In this document: positions 1 to 9,997 of the stretch, in pieces
Layout: every line of letters begins with the position of its first letter
How positions within the stretch are numbered: position 1 is the stretch's first letter
Assembly (NCBI GenBank): GCA_900095095.1
Contig: FMBT01000302.1
Coordinates: 577,827-641,826, forward strand
Direction of reading: 5' to 3'
DNA length: 64,000 bases
DNA from: Fragilariopsis cylindrus CCMP1102
Lineage: Eukaryota > Bacillariophyta > Bacillariophyceae > Bacillariales > Bacillariaceae
Position numbers and translations under genes: made by a program
Notes under the pieces: model-generated
What the model was told of the DNA's origin: nothing
The model's input: only the letters and a program-made list of their open reading frames with translations
Databases searched by the model: none

Positions 1-209
1 ACGAAAAAGATAGATCAAGCAAGAAACAGCAAACTTGTAGAGTTGTTTTATCTCAATATTTGATCTATTTATTTCAATTACGTATTATATTATATTCAAT
101 TTGTCCCACTTCCTATTACGCATACGTACATAGTCTTCCAGATAGTACGTCATTTATTGTAACTCATTAAGTACACGTGTATTACTGAATAGTTGTTGTT
201 GCTGTTGTT

Positions 210-2147
210 TCAAAATCCCAATAACGAAACAACCAACGTAGAAACTACTGCAATGATGGCGGCGAGGTTGTAGTAGCAGTCCCCTCCCATCGCCGACGAT
301 TGTGATTCGTTCCCGTCTTGGCTCAAAGGTGCGGAAGTGGGAGGAATATCACAGCATCCCAATGACACTCCATCAGAAGTGGGACAACATGAACCTGTTA
401 GATTCTGTGCGAAGCAACTAGAATGATCTGAACATTGATCAGATGAATTTATTTCTTCCGTCGGCAATGAAGTTGGTTCGGTAGCCGCGACAGGAGTAGG
501 GAAAAAGACATAAGTGGTGGTAGTGGGAGCAGGGGTCGCCATCACCGTACCAATATCATCAGCATCGTCGTTGGTGGTAGTGGGAGCAGGGGTCGCCATC
601 ACCGTACCAATATCATCAGCATCGTCGTTATCACTGGTTGACGTTGTTGTTGTGGTGGGAATGGTGGTAGTAGTAATCGTTGCGATAGACGGTGCAGCCG
701 TCGTTGGCGTTTTTGTGCTTGTGGTGGTATCGCTTTGATTATCTAGACAAGTTGTCAATTCGTCGTTGTCTTCAGCATCAGTCGGCCAATCGAAGAATGA
801 CAATGGTGGAAATTGTTGTGGACAATCTGGAATTACACCGGGTTGTTGTTGACGAACTGTATTCCCATCAGTCTTTGCGAGAGTATCAATCAGTTTCTGA
901 AATTCTGGATACTTCACGTACTGACAAAATTTATCACTATCACTATCGTCGTGTACACAATCGATGGGTTCAAAATATCCTACACCGTAATTGACCTTAG
1001 CAAATTTTTTATATGGCCATTCACTAGTTGGTGCATCTAATCCTTGCATATTAGCCAGGAATGAAAGATTGTCATCAATGACTTTTTTCTCTGCTGACAA
1101 TTCAAAGACGAATCCACCAGCGAATACGTCACTATAATCCGGTGTGTACAAAGCTTCTGATTGTAACCATGTTCGTTGTGTTTCGAAGCCATCAATAGTA
1201 GGAAATCCTTGTTCCCTACATCCATATTCTCCAAACAAAACAGGACCAGGAAAATTCACCGTTTCGAAATCTGCTCTAAGTTCCTGCCAACCTACAATAT
1301 CCTCGGTAGTTGTCGCTGATCCATCACAATGTCTATAGGAATTTATACCAAACCATTCGGTATTTTCTAATGTATCATTTGGATCGGTCCGACAATGATA
1401 GTAGACATGTTGTTCAAAAGTTTGAGAATTTCCATCCCAATTTTCAATACCGATTGGTATAGAACGGGGTAACACGCCACCACCATTACTACATGCCGAA
1501 ACATATTTCCTCATATCATTAAGAAATTTCTTCTGACAGGGTGCATTCACCTCACGCGGACCATTTGCTCCATCATCAGCATAGATTGTTACCTCATTAC
1601 CGGCTGAAAATCCTATAATGTTATCGTATTTAGAAAATGTTCTGATAACAAATTGACCACGTTGTTTGACAGATGATGGATAACATAGTGGTGGCTCAGC
1701 ATTAACACCGACCCAAGCACCGATACCACAATCTTCACAATCGGCTAGTAGACTCAAGGTAACATAAATTCCAGCTTCTGATAGGGTACACATAAATGCA
1801 TCGTGATTTTTGGATGGATCGACTGCATATATTCGAACAGCATTCACACCTAATTCTTTTATGTATTCGATATCATTTTCCCATCTTGATTTAAATTCAT
1901 CAGTGAAAAAGTCGACAGAATATCCAACCGATAATGGTCCCTCATTCGGGCGGGGATAATAAGCAATCCCTTTAATTGGAACGTATTCATTAGTGGATGA
2001 ATCATAAAACCGTTTTCCTTTCAAAACCAACGGTGGAGTTTTGGATCCTGGACAATCGTAGGCGGAAACTAAAACAGTTGCAACGCCGACGACGGCGATG
2101 AAAAGCATCCCCATTCGCGAGACTATAGTTGCCATTGTCTTCGCCAT
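210..2147 (-). CDS. GPI-anchored beta-1,3-glucanosyltransferase, GH72 (Gas/Gel-like)
   Basis: Intronless, 645 aa. GH72 enzymes cut a beta-1,3-glucan chain and transfer it to another chain at the cell surface. The N-terminus is a signal peptide (hydrophobic core about residues 14-29), and the catalytic domain covers about residues 35-390. The two expected catalytic glutamates are visible: E185 in SAGNEV and E307 in LFGEYGC. The NSYRHCDG and FGEYGCRE surroundings are typical of the family. A Thr/Ser-rich stalk (about 465-565) contains a 19-residue unit present twice. It is followed by a cysteine cluster (about 572-602) and a C-terminal hydrophobic tail ending VVSLLGF, which fits GPI attachment near SSAMGGD. 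The first ATG directly precedes the signal peptide. GH72 is best known from fungi; a role on callose-like or storage beta-1,3-glucan in this organism is inference. Confidence 0.9.
   Translation of the reverse strand: MAKTMATIVSRMGMLFIAVVGVATVLVSAYDCPGSKTPPLVLKGKRFYDSSTNEYVPIKGIAYYPRPNEGPLSVGYSVDFFTDEFKSRWENDIEYIKELGVNAVRIYAVDPSKNHDAFMCTLSEAGIYVTLSLLADCEDCGIGAWVGVNAEPPLCYPSSVKQRGQFVIRTFSKYDNIIGFSAGNEVTIYADDGANGPREVNAPCQKKFLNDMRKYVSACSNGGGVLPRSIPIGIENWDGNSQTFEQHVYYHCRTDPNDTLENTEWFGINSYRHCDGSATTTEDIVGWQELRADFETVNFPGPVLFGEYGCREQGFPTIDGFETQRTWLQSEALYTPDYSDVFAGGFVFELSAEKKVIDDNLSFLANMQGLDAPTSEWPYKKFAKVNYGVGYFEPIDCVHDDSDSDKFCQYVKYPEFQKLIDTLAKTDGNTVRQQQPGVIPDCPQQFPPLSFFDWPTDAEDNDELTTCLDNQSDTTTSTKTPTTAAPSIATITTTTIPTTTTTSTSDNDDADDIGTVMATPAPTTTNDDADDIGTVMATPAPTTTTYVFFPTPVAATEPTSLPTEEINSSDQCSDHSSCFAQNLTGSCCPTSDGVSLGCCDIPPTSAPLSQDGNESQSSAMGGDCYYNLAAIIAVVSTLVVSLLGF
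515..628. repeat. 57-bp tandem duplication in the GH72 stalk
   Basis: Two adjacent copies (515-571 and 572-628) are nearly identical. Each encodes one 19-residue Asp/Ala/Thr/Pro-rich unit (DDADDIGTVMATPAPTTT type) of the stalk. Confidence 0.9.
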
Positions 2148-2309
2148 AATGAAAAGTATTACAGGTTATATGATGAAATTGGGAATACCTAGTACTGTAC
2201 AATGATAGATTATGTATGACCCATTACCACACTTTTGTTCGGAAGTGCAGGTAGTCATCGTGTCAATTAAAATTTGTCCAGTTGTCTAGTTTTAGTTTTT
2301 GACCGTTCG

Positions 2310-2346
2310 ATTTCGAATCGTACTTGATACAACTACGATTCGAAAT
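2310..2346. repeat. Perfect 13-bp inverted repeat, 11-nt loop
   Basis: The arm ATTTCGAATCGTA (2310-2322) is matched exactly by TACGATTCGAAAT (2334-2346). It lies about 160 bp upstream of the GH72 start codon, so it could be a regulatory cruciform or a protein-binding site. No function can be read from the sequence. Confidence 0.7.
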
Positions 2347-2434
2347 TTGTATTTATCATGTGTGAGCGGATAGCACGCGCCTCGCTGAGATTTAGCAAGT
2401 ACGATGTAGAAATCTTCTTTTACACAAAGCACAT

Positions 2435-2465
<31 letters not shown>
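2435..2465. repeat. CAG trinucleotide microsatellite
   Basis: About ten uninterrupted CAG units in non-coding sequence. The Ala-rich reading on the minus strand has no other support as a gene. Confidence 0.9.
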
Positions 2466-2466
<1 letters not shown>

Positions 2467-3494
2467 ATGTCTTGACACTTGTTGTACAGTGAATAAGTGC
2501 ATCTAAGCAAGTCTATCTCATCATACCATACCAACTCCTGATATCAGCTCCCGTCCCTCCCCCACTCTTTTTCTTGTCTATTATTGTTCCTTGGTCTCAA
2601 TGGCAAAATGGCAATCCACACTTTTTTACTCTGCTGTGTGGACCCTTCTTCCTCCTGCAGTTTTCTGTTTGATATTGTGATGCATATCTATCTTTTTTTG
2701 TATTGGAAGATTTTTGAGATGATTGTGACACTCAATCCACTTTTGTTCTGTCTAGTCCACTACACACAATAATATTATAATATATTATATATATACATTG
2801 TATACAGTATATCTTTCTTTTATTCTTTTGATATGACCACAGCACAGCACCACTGTTCTAATAATATGTTACATATTGCTTTCAATGTGCTATACATATA
2901 TGCATCATACAGGATCCCTAAGGTCACGAAATATTGTGCTCAAGCCAGCTTTGCTACTATGCTCTCACACAGATTTTATTTATCTCTTTTCAACATAACA
3001 CAGGACCATCATTTGATCAGAACTTGCTTAGTCTCGTATTACTCGCGTGTCTGCGCATCATTTTGCTTTGCTTGTGCTTTCCACGCGTACATCTTTTGTT
3101 GGGCAAACAAGTTGAAGTTTAGCTGTCCGTGACTGATATCCAGTCCCATATACGCATCATCGACACACCTCCACGTGTTTTGACTCAGATTTACAGCCAC
3201 ACACATCAAAACCTCAAATTTTTTTAAATTTAATTTTTTCCAACAGCGTTTTTGTCCTCCACGATGAACACAGATTTTGTTGAGTCGAGTGAGTCCCGAA
3301 CACAATTGCGTTCCGTACTAGATTTCTCGGACCCATCAAGGTGTGACGAACGAATTATTTCACCTTCCATCTTCTTTATTTTCGCGACCTCCTGTTCTGT
3401 TCAATTGCGGTATCCTCCTCAAAAAGACACAACAGTAACAACAAGAATACAAAATAAAACTCCAATAGATTGTAAATAATAGCATATACATACA

Positions 3495-5058
3495 ATGAAA
3501 TTCTCTGCCGTTGTCATCAGTGTGGCTATTGCCGCCACATCCACGTCCGCTTTCACAGCTCCTTCAAGAGTGAACAGAGGATCATCAATGTTGTTCTCAT
3601 CTGAAATGAAAGAAACTGCACCAACAACAACAACAACGACTACGACCGAAGAAGATGTTCCAGGTACGATCGATGCTGCAGAATTAAAATCCTCGTTATC
3701 GTCATCATCTTCATCATCGCCAACACTCACAACTCAATCTTCTCCTTCCTCTCCAATTTTAGAAAAAGATATGAAGAAATTCGAAGAAAAGGTTGCTGAA
3801 ACGACTAAAGTTGAACTTAAAGCTGCCGTTGCAGCACCAGCCGAACCAGCACCAGTAGCAGTACCAGTTGTTGCTGAACCAGTTGCAGTTGTTGCCAACA
3901 CTATTCCTGATAAGAGTCGAATTCTTGCGTAAGTTTACAACTGTGGGAACAGAATATATCAATTTACTTTTCTTCCTTAATATTCACCGTTTTTACGACA
4001 ACGTCAACTTTTTTTCTCTGCGTTTTTATTTCGTTTCTTTGTTTTACTCAAATTCTTATTTACTTTTTTATTCCATGTATCGTCTCTATTTTATTCATAT
4101 TGTATGATAAACATACACACACGCATATCTACAACAAATAATACACAGTGGCCGATACGATTCCATTCCTGAATCCGTTGCTATTCCATTCCTAAAACGA
4201 CCAACTAAATTGGATGGAACCCATGCTGGTGATTTCGGTTTTGATCCATTAGGTCTATCTGAAGAATTTGATTTATACGCAATGCAAGAATCTGAAATTC
4301 GTCATGCCAGACTTGCTATGTTAGCTGTCATCGGTTGGCCGATGTCCGAATTGTTAGCACCGGAATGGATGTTACGTGCCAATGGATGCGCGCCTTCTGT
4401 CCTGAATGGGTTCAATCCTGTGTCATTCCTTTCAGTTGTTGCTGCATTCGGTGCTATTGGTTTCTTTGAATACAAAACATCATTACGTCGAAATATTGAC
4501 ACACCGTTCGGAAAAATGCATCGTGAAGATATGGAAGATACATGGAAGTTTGGTGTTGCCGGTGATTACGGTTTCGATCCATTGAACTTGTATTCATCAA
4601 TTGGAGATAATGCCTACGCACGTAAGGGATTACGAGAAGTTGAAATCAGTCACGGACGAAGTGCTATGTTAGGTATTACCGCCTTTGCTGCATGGGAGGC
4701 CATCACTGGACATGCTATTACCGATAGCGCATCTATCTTCTTCACCCCCAACGCTGTCCTTCCTGGTCTATACGCTTCGTACCTAGCATTCGGATACTTT
4801 TTTGAACGAGAAGAATCTGACACCTACATCAGATGGAAGATGAGTAGTGAGGGAACGGCACGTTGGGAAAATCTTAAAATTGGTTTAAATATGAATACAC
4901 CAGCTATTGTTGAAGCCGGTGCCGGTTCCGCTGGACTTCCTGATTTCGACATGATAACAGAATTCCCCGAAAAGGCTGCTGCATTCTTCGATGGAATCCA
5001 AGACAAGTATAATAACTTGGAAAAAACATACATGGACAAAGTCGTAAAGAAGGATTAG
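3495..5058 (+). CDS. Light-harvesting chlorophyll-binding protein (LHC/FCP superfamily), plastid
   Basis: Two exons, 3495-3928 and 4149-5058, with a 220-bp GT-AG intron; 447 aa. The N-terminus is a signal peptide followed by TSTSAF|TAP, the ASAF-type cleavage site of diatom plastid preproteins. Residues about 30-140 form an unusually long linker, first Thr/Ser-rich and then Ala/Pro/Val-rich. The LHC domain follows: HAGDFGFDPLGLS, helix 1 with the ligand motif ESEIRHARLAML, a central helix (SFLSVVAAFGAIGFFEY), a second AGDYGFDPLNL, and helix 3 with EVEISHGRSAML. A further hydrophobic segment lies near YASYLAFGYFF. The Glu/Arg pairs of helices 1 and 3 are conserved, so chlorophyll binding is likely. 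Typical diatom FCPs are near 200 aa, so this is large. The paired FDPL motifs may place it in the RedCAP or another divergent LHC branch (uncertain). Confidence 0.88.
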
Positions 5059-5674
5059 TAAATTTCCGATCAACTAATTAATTTTATCTTCGTCACAACC
5101 TGCAACCAATAATTTCACATAATCATAATATTTTTTATTAAACATAACACACAGTAAAAACAACAATTTCCATATGCTATGGCAATGATCTATTAATGTT
5201 CTCTATGCCAGTTGTGTTTATTGAAAAAGTACTAACTAGACCTTTCGTGTACATATAGAAGGTGTCGACAAAGAGAGAGATAGTGCACTACGAAATTGAT
5301 AATTATGAATTATATACTGAAATACCTATCAGGGTATTTCTATCCCCACTACGTCATACTAACTTATAGTTACTTCGTGGTAGAATATTGGACTCAATAA
5401 AAATATGCGCAAATCGAGTATTCCTTCTTGTCCTTCGTTCTCTTCGTGAACCCCGAAGTTTTAATTTCTCCCAGTCCGACAGATCATTTTAGTAAAAAAT
5501 AATAATCCTATCATTTATCTAATGTGCCGCTACCATTATCGTTGAGATCGGTCGGCTCGAGAGCAAATCGGTTATTTCAAAGTGAATTGCCAGTGCATAT
5601 CATTGTCGGATATGAATATGAAACCAATAAACACACACACACACACACACACACAGATGCACATTATAACTAAA
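5059..5674. other. Convergent intergenic region (LHC 3' end / Rad52 3' end)
   Basis: AT-rich, no ORF with coding character. It contains an AC microsatellite at 5631-5654 immediately beyond the Rad52 stop codon; otherwise I see nothing. Confidence 0.6.
5631..5654. repeat. (AC)12 microsatellite
   Basis: Uninterrupted AC dinucleotides about 20 bp past the Rad52 stop codon, hence probably in its 3' UTR. Confidence 0.9.
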
Positions 5675-7925
5675 CTAAATGGACTTTCGGCCACCGGTAT
5701 GATATGGATTATGCTTGGTACGCTTCGAGGAATCGGATACTGCAGAATTAGGTGCAACACTACCAAGGGGTGGACGTTTATGGAGATTGTTGATGTTGTT
5801 GTTGTTGTTACCAATGACTGTTGACGGTGTTTGACTGATCACGTTGTTTCCCGTATTCGAATATTGCGGTGGCGGTGCTGGTATTGGTTGTCGCTGCTGC
5901 TGCTGCTGTTGTTGCTGTGGATTTTGGGTAAGAGAGACACGACGGCTATTATTATTATTGTTGCTTGTGGCATTATTGTTATAGTAATTATTGCTTGTAT
6001 TGGAAGGCGGTCCAGCCGATGCAGGATCGATTCCCGAAGAAGCATTATTAGTCGAATTACTTCCACCATTACCGATGTTTGCTGTGTTATTATTAGTTCC
6101 TACGCTTGGCGACCGACGTTGTCCACCGTACGAGGAAGTCGGTCTGACTATACTGGATGCAACAGTTACCGTCGATGACATCGCCGCACAACCAATACCA
6201 TTGCCTGATTGAACGATAGGGTTCACCATCGCTTGCTGCTGCTGCTGCTGTTGGTGACTGTTCAATGAGCCGGTTCGGTTCAGAGTGTTACCGTTGATGC
6301 TAGCGGGTTGCTGCTGCGATTGTACATTTTGTTGTTTGTGTTGCTGGTGACTGTTCAATGAGCCGGTTCGTTTCAGAGTGTTGCCATTAGTGCGAACGGA
6401 TTGTTGCTGCTGCTGCTGTTGCTGTTGGTGGTAACTGTTTAATGAGCCAGTTCGGTTCAGAGTGTTGCCGTTGGTGTTAGTGGGATGTTGCTGCGACTGC
6501 AAATTTTGTCGTTGCTGCTGCTGTTGGTGACTGTTTAATATGCCGGTTCGGTTCAGAGTGTTGCCATTAGTGTTAGTGATTTGTCGCTGCGAATGTACAT
6601 TTTGTTGCTGCTGCTGTTGTTGTGGTTGCTGCTGCTGCTGCTGCTGCTGTTGCTGCTGTGGTGGTGGTGGTGGTGGTTGACGTTGGTTGTTATGCTGGTA
6701 TTTTTGTGCCAGATTATTCTTGTCGTGTTTTCTCACCACGACGGTGGTTTGCTGTGGAGGAGGACCCGATGGTGGCGGGGGCATCATCGATGACATACCC
6801 GTTGTACTCTTCGCAGCGGGAACACCACTAACAGCAGTTTTAGTATTATTCGTCGTCGTCGTTGTCGTCGAAGTACTTGTAGTAGTAGATGAATTATTGT
6901 TGTTTTGAAATCCAAACTTGGTATTACTTCGATGAATATCGTATTGGTTGAGTGCGTCCTTCAAGGTAACGGATGCCTTGCTGATGCTAAAATTCCCTTG
7001 ATATAATGAATTCCCCAGTTTGTCCCCTGTGAAAGTAGAAAATCATGTAACAAAGGTGTTGTGAGATAACAGATAAAACAACAACAACAACAACAACAAC
7101 GACGACGACTAGAGTAAGGATACAATTCAGAACGTGTACAGTATTACACGATGCCTTACCAAAATGTCTTGCGGCACGTTTCATTGCATCAGTGATACTC
7201 GCCTTTAAGGCATGTGAAATAGCTGTTCCAAAATTACGATCAGTCGAATCACCCGCACCACAATCTTCCTTATAGGCACCCGATGCCTTATGTGTTAATC
7301 GAACTCGTGCTGTGTACACCACAGAATGTTTACTAGTTTTTGCATCCTTCGTACAAGCCTCTCTGGAGACATTTTGAATATCTAAATCCCATCCATCAAA
7401 TCCAAAGACATCATTTAATGTTCGACTGACACCCTCACCACTTAAATAGGTCAATTTTTTATTTCCCGGACCGGGTCGACTGGATAATTCATGCCGTAAT
7501 GGTTTCGTGGCAAGTAATCGATCGACACTCACCGGCATATTATTATGATCTGTCAGAATACTACCATCGGCAGGATTATACACCCATTGTACTTGTTTAG
7601 CGGCGAGATTATTGTGATGGTGAGGATCGCTACCATCCACGTTGCTATTGTTGTTTTTGCCTTTATTATTATTGGGCAGCGGCGATCGGATTATTCCGGG
7701 AGGAACATAATCCCGTACTACGACATTTTCATCCACAGCGACGGATATATTAGTGTTATTAGTAGTAGTAGTTGCGTCGAGAGTAGGTCCAATCAATGTG
7801 TTCGATGATGACGGCACCGATGATGGTAGTAAAGAAGATGTAGATTGTTGCTGTTGCCCATGATGATGTTGCAACTGCTGCTGCTGATGCTGCTCGCTTT
7901 TTGAAAAGTTATACGACGAAGACAT
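5675..7925 (-). CDS. RAD52: DNA repair protein Rad52 with long low-complexity C-terminal tail
   Basis: Two exons, 7925-7160 and 7026-5675, with a 133-bp GT-AG intron that contains a (GTT)n run on the minus strand; 705 aa. Rad52 anneals complementary single strands and helps load Rad51 during homologous recombination. After a Gln/His-rich N-terminus, the Rad52 domain runs from about residue 135 to 285: LSSRPGPGNKKLTYLSG, LNDVFGFDGWDLDI, DCGAGDS, then ITDAMKRAARHFG joined across the intron to DKLGNSLYQG. This is the family's conserved order. The remaining roughly 420 residues are Asn/Gln/Ser-rich and hold four copies of NGNTLNRTGSLNSHQQ separated by polyQ. Human and yeast Rad52 are 420-470 aa, so the tail is unusually long. 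An E2F-like site lies about 230 bp upstream. Domain identification is firm; the tail's role is unknown. Confidence 0.9.
6253..6610 (-). repeat. Four degenerate repeat units in the Rad52 tail
   Basis: The core that reads CTGTTCAATGAGCCGGTTC on the plus strand recurs at about 6257, 6350, 6434 and 6530, spaced 84-96 bp. Each unit encodes NGNTL(N/K)RTG(S/I)LNS and is joined to the next by CAG/CTG-type polyglutamine runs. Confidence 0.85.
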
Positions 7926-8552
7926 GATACCGACACAAGGTTATCCGAACGAATTATTGATATGGTCCACTCTGATTATTGTCGATACTGTATTGAATAA
8001 TGTTTTAATACATTTATTTGTTGTTACCGTAGGTGCATGGCGTTGTGTCGTTGTGATTGAGATTCGATTGATTCGTTGATTTCCATCGTCATTTTATTTG
8101 CTTCTTACTACATTTTTCATTTTCCGCAATCATCTACTGACGGAATTAAAAATTTGGCGCGTTCTTGCTGCGTTCTTGCTTCCTTTTTTGGTGTGATTTT
8201 TTTGAACCGCGTTCGCCGAACGACGCGATTTAAACAATCCAAGACTCGTTAAGTCACACATCGCGCTAAAGCAGGGGGAAATATGCTTCGCAACTCAAAA
8301 AATCAAACAAAACAAAACAAAAAATTCGTTGCGATCATCTCATCGATTCAGTGTCGCTTCTCTTCGTGACGTTATACATTGTCAAGGGTCATATATCACA
8401 TTTCACCATCGTCTATCATTCTGATCTACTACAGTAGCCAATATTCATTCTCCTTTGACTGTTTGATTCGACGAAACTATACTAGCTAAGATTTACTATC
8501 TCTTCTATCTGCTGTTCGACGAGCACGACGTAAGAAACAAGACTGAAGAACA
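7926..8552. promoter_or_regulatory. Divergent upstream region of Rad52 and the half-RING gene
   Basis: No gene seen. It probably carries the promoters and 5' UTRs of both flanking genes. It contains TTTGGCGCG at 8153-8161, matching the E2F/DP consensus TTTSSCGC. E2F control of replication and repair genes is established in plants and animals; here it is inference from one site. Confidence 0.4.
8153..8161. promoter_or_regulatory. Candidate E2F/DP binding site upstream of Rad52
   Basis: TTTGGCGCG fits TTTSSCGC and lies about 230 bp from the Rad52 ATG. It is short and could occur by chance. Confidence 0.3.
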
Positions 8553-9488
8553 ATGACAAGTGCTATCGTAGATGTTCTTCGTGATGACCTTCATTCTGCA
8601 ATCGAAGATGAGGACTGGACAGCTCTAGGAGCCACTGCTGCTCTTATTGCAGTCGCCTCATTTTACTCATCCTCAACCGCTGAACACGAAGCGGACGATT
8701 CATTCGCTGAGGCAGATGCTATCTTGGATGCGCTTCATGATGACCTTCACTCTGCAATCGAAGCTGAGGACTGGGCAGCTGTAGGAGCCACTGCAGCCCT
8801 GATTGCAGTAGCGTCCGATTCATCCTCAACCGCTGAACATGAAGCGGACGGTTCATTCGTTGAATGGGAAGAGGTGCACCAAGAACCGATTTCCGAGGAC
8901 GATTTACAACAAATTTTGGAGGAAGATGTTGCGCTGAATCTACAGCAAATTTCGCAGACTCTGGACTCTCTGGACTTTCTGGATTCCACCACCAACAGCA
9001 ACACCGCCATCATCCCCACCACCACCACCACCAACAGCAACACCACCACTATCCCCATCAACGGTTACACCATTCCTGATCCTGATCCTGATAATTCTGA
9101 CCAACGGCAGTTCACCACCACTAATGGAGCTCAACCGTCGATAGTCCGCGTCCGTCGGTTACGGTTGCCATCTTGGTTACGGTCGGTATCTCGAGGTGTC
9201 GCTGCTCCGGTACGCATCCAGCTTGCCACCCATGCCCAACGTCGTCGAGCACGACATAGAGCCAGACGTAGTCCAAGTACTGTGCGCTGTCCATACTGTA
9301 TGGCGATGTATTGTATCAACGACAACACTGTGATTGTACAAACCCGAGACAATCACGGTAACGATGTGAACATGGATTGTCCAATCTGCACGGAAGAAAA
9401 CCAATTAGCATACAACTTCCACAAATGTTGTCATCAAGGTATATGTCTACCGTGTGCCGGACATCAGAACATCGCACTACCACTTTAA
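8553..9488 (+). CDS. Uncharacterised protein with tandem DWxAxGATAALIA repeats and an incomplete RING-like C-terminus
   Basis: Intronless, 311 aa, not assigned to a named family. Residues about 7-58 and 59-108 are tandem copies of one unit: DDLHSAIExEDW, (T/A)A(L/V)GATAALIAVAS, then an acidic STAEHEAD tail. A Thr/Asn/Pro linker follows, then an Arg-rich stretch (about 190-240). The C-terminus carries CPYC and then MDCPICTEEN with KCCHQGICLPCAGH, resembling the first half of a RING finger (Cys-x2-Cys, Cys-x-His, Cys-x2-Cys). The protein stops before the last Cys pair of a standard RING. Either the domain is truncated or divergent, or a downstream exon was missed; I found no convincing Cys-pair exon before 9997. 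An E3 ubiquitin ligase role is only a possibility. The DWxxxGATAALxA repeat recalls short motifs I associate with diatom proteins (memory, unverified). Confidence 0.6.
   Translation: MTSAIVDVLRDDLHSAIEDEDWTALGATAALIAVASFYSSSTAEHEADDSFAEADAILDALHDDLHSAIEAEDWAAVGATAALIAVASDSSSTAEHEADGSFVEWEEVHQEPISEDDLQQILEEDVALNLQQISQTLDSLDFLDSTTNSNTAIIPTTTTTNSNTTTIPINGYTIPDPDPDNSDQRQFTTTNGAQPSIVRVRRLRLPSWLRSVSRGVAAPVRIQLATHAQRRRARHRARRSPSTVRCPYCMAMYCINDNTVIVQTRDNHGNDVNMDCPICTEENQLAYNFHKCCHQGICLPCAGHQNIALPL
8571..8868 (+). repeat. 156-bp coding tandem duplication
   Basis: Copies start at 8571 and 8727. The second is slightly shorter (a Phe-Tyr pair is replaced by Asp). They encode the two GATAALIA units of the preceding gene. 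Confidence 0.85.
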
Positions 9489-9997
9489 TTATTATTCCTT
9501 CCGATACTCCACATACATATTGCACCCATCATGTATATGCCAGTATATTGTTTTAATACCAAAAACTATTTAAAAAAAATCAATCTAGGCCAAGAAAAAT
9601 AATCCATCACATCCATAAGAGGAAAAAAGATTTCTTGTCCGACAAAGTCAACCTAACGCTTTTCAAAATCTATTGCTCTTGCGGCTCGAATTGAATTATA
9701 ACTAACAGCAAGTATACATATAATATCATAGAAAGATAAGATAAGAGAGTAAAATTATTTGATTGATTTGATTCGTCTTTAGTGTTCTGAAGAAATCAGT
9801 TAATTTGACGTGCTATTACTAATGTATTTGTTTTAGGATATACTCCATTGTTCGGATACAGCCAATACTCTCATCTGGAGTCCATTGAGGGAATGTGAAA
9901 TAATTTGCTGCAATCGATCGTCGGACAGTTTCTGCTTCATAAGTAAATGCCATTGAATTAGGCATCTAAATTCCACCCGACTCTATTATTTCTTCTG
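9489..9997. other. Convergent intergenic region
   Basis: AT-rich, no recognisable gene or RNA. It is presumably 3' UTR of the upstream gene and downstream sequence of the minus-strand unknown gene. Confidence 0.5.

Larger units (their letters stand above)
2148..3494. other. Intergenic region between divergent GH72 and light-harvesting genes
   Basis: I see no supported gene. It holds a perfect hairpin (2310-2346), a CAG/CTG microsatellite (2435-2465), an AT-rich stretch around 2770-2815 and the presumed promoters of both flanking genes. Confidence 0.6.

Noticed and set aside
514-994. Plus-strand ORFs opposite the GH72 gene
   Set aside because: They are the reverse of the Thr-rich stalk (Val/Ile-rich low complexity) and have no independent support.
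2292-2534. Minus-strand ORF with a polyAla run
   Set aside because: The only notable feature is the translated CAG microsatellite; no homology-like motif or splice partner.
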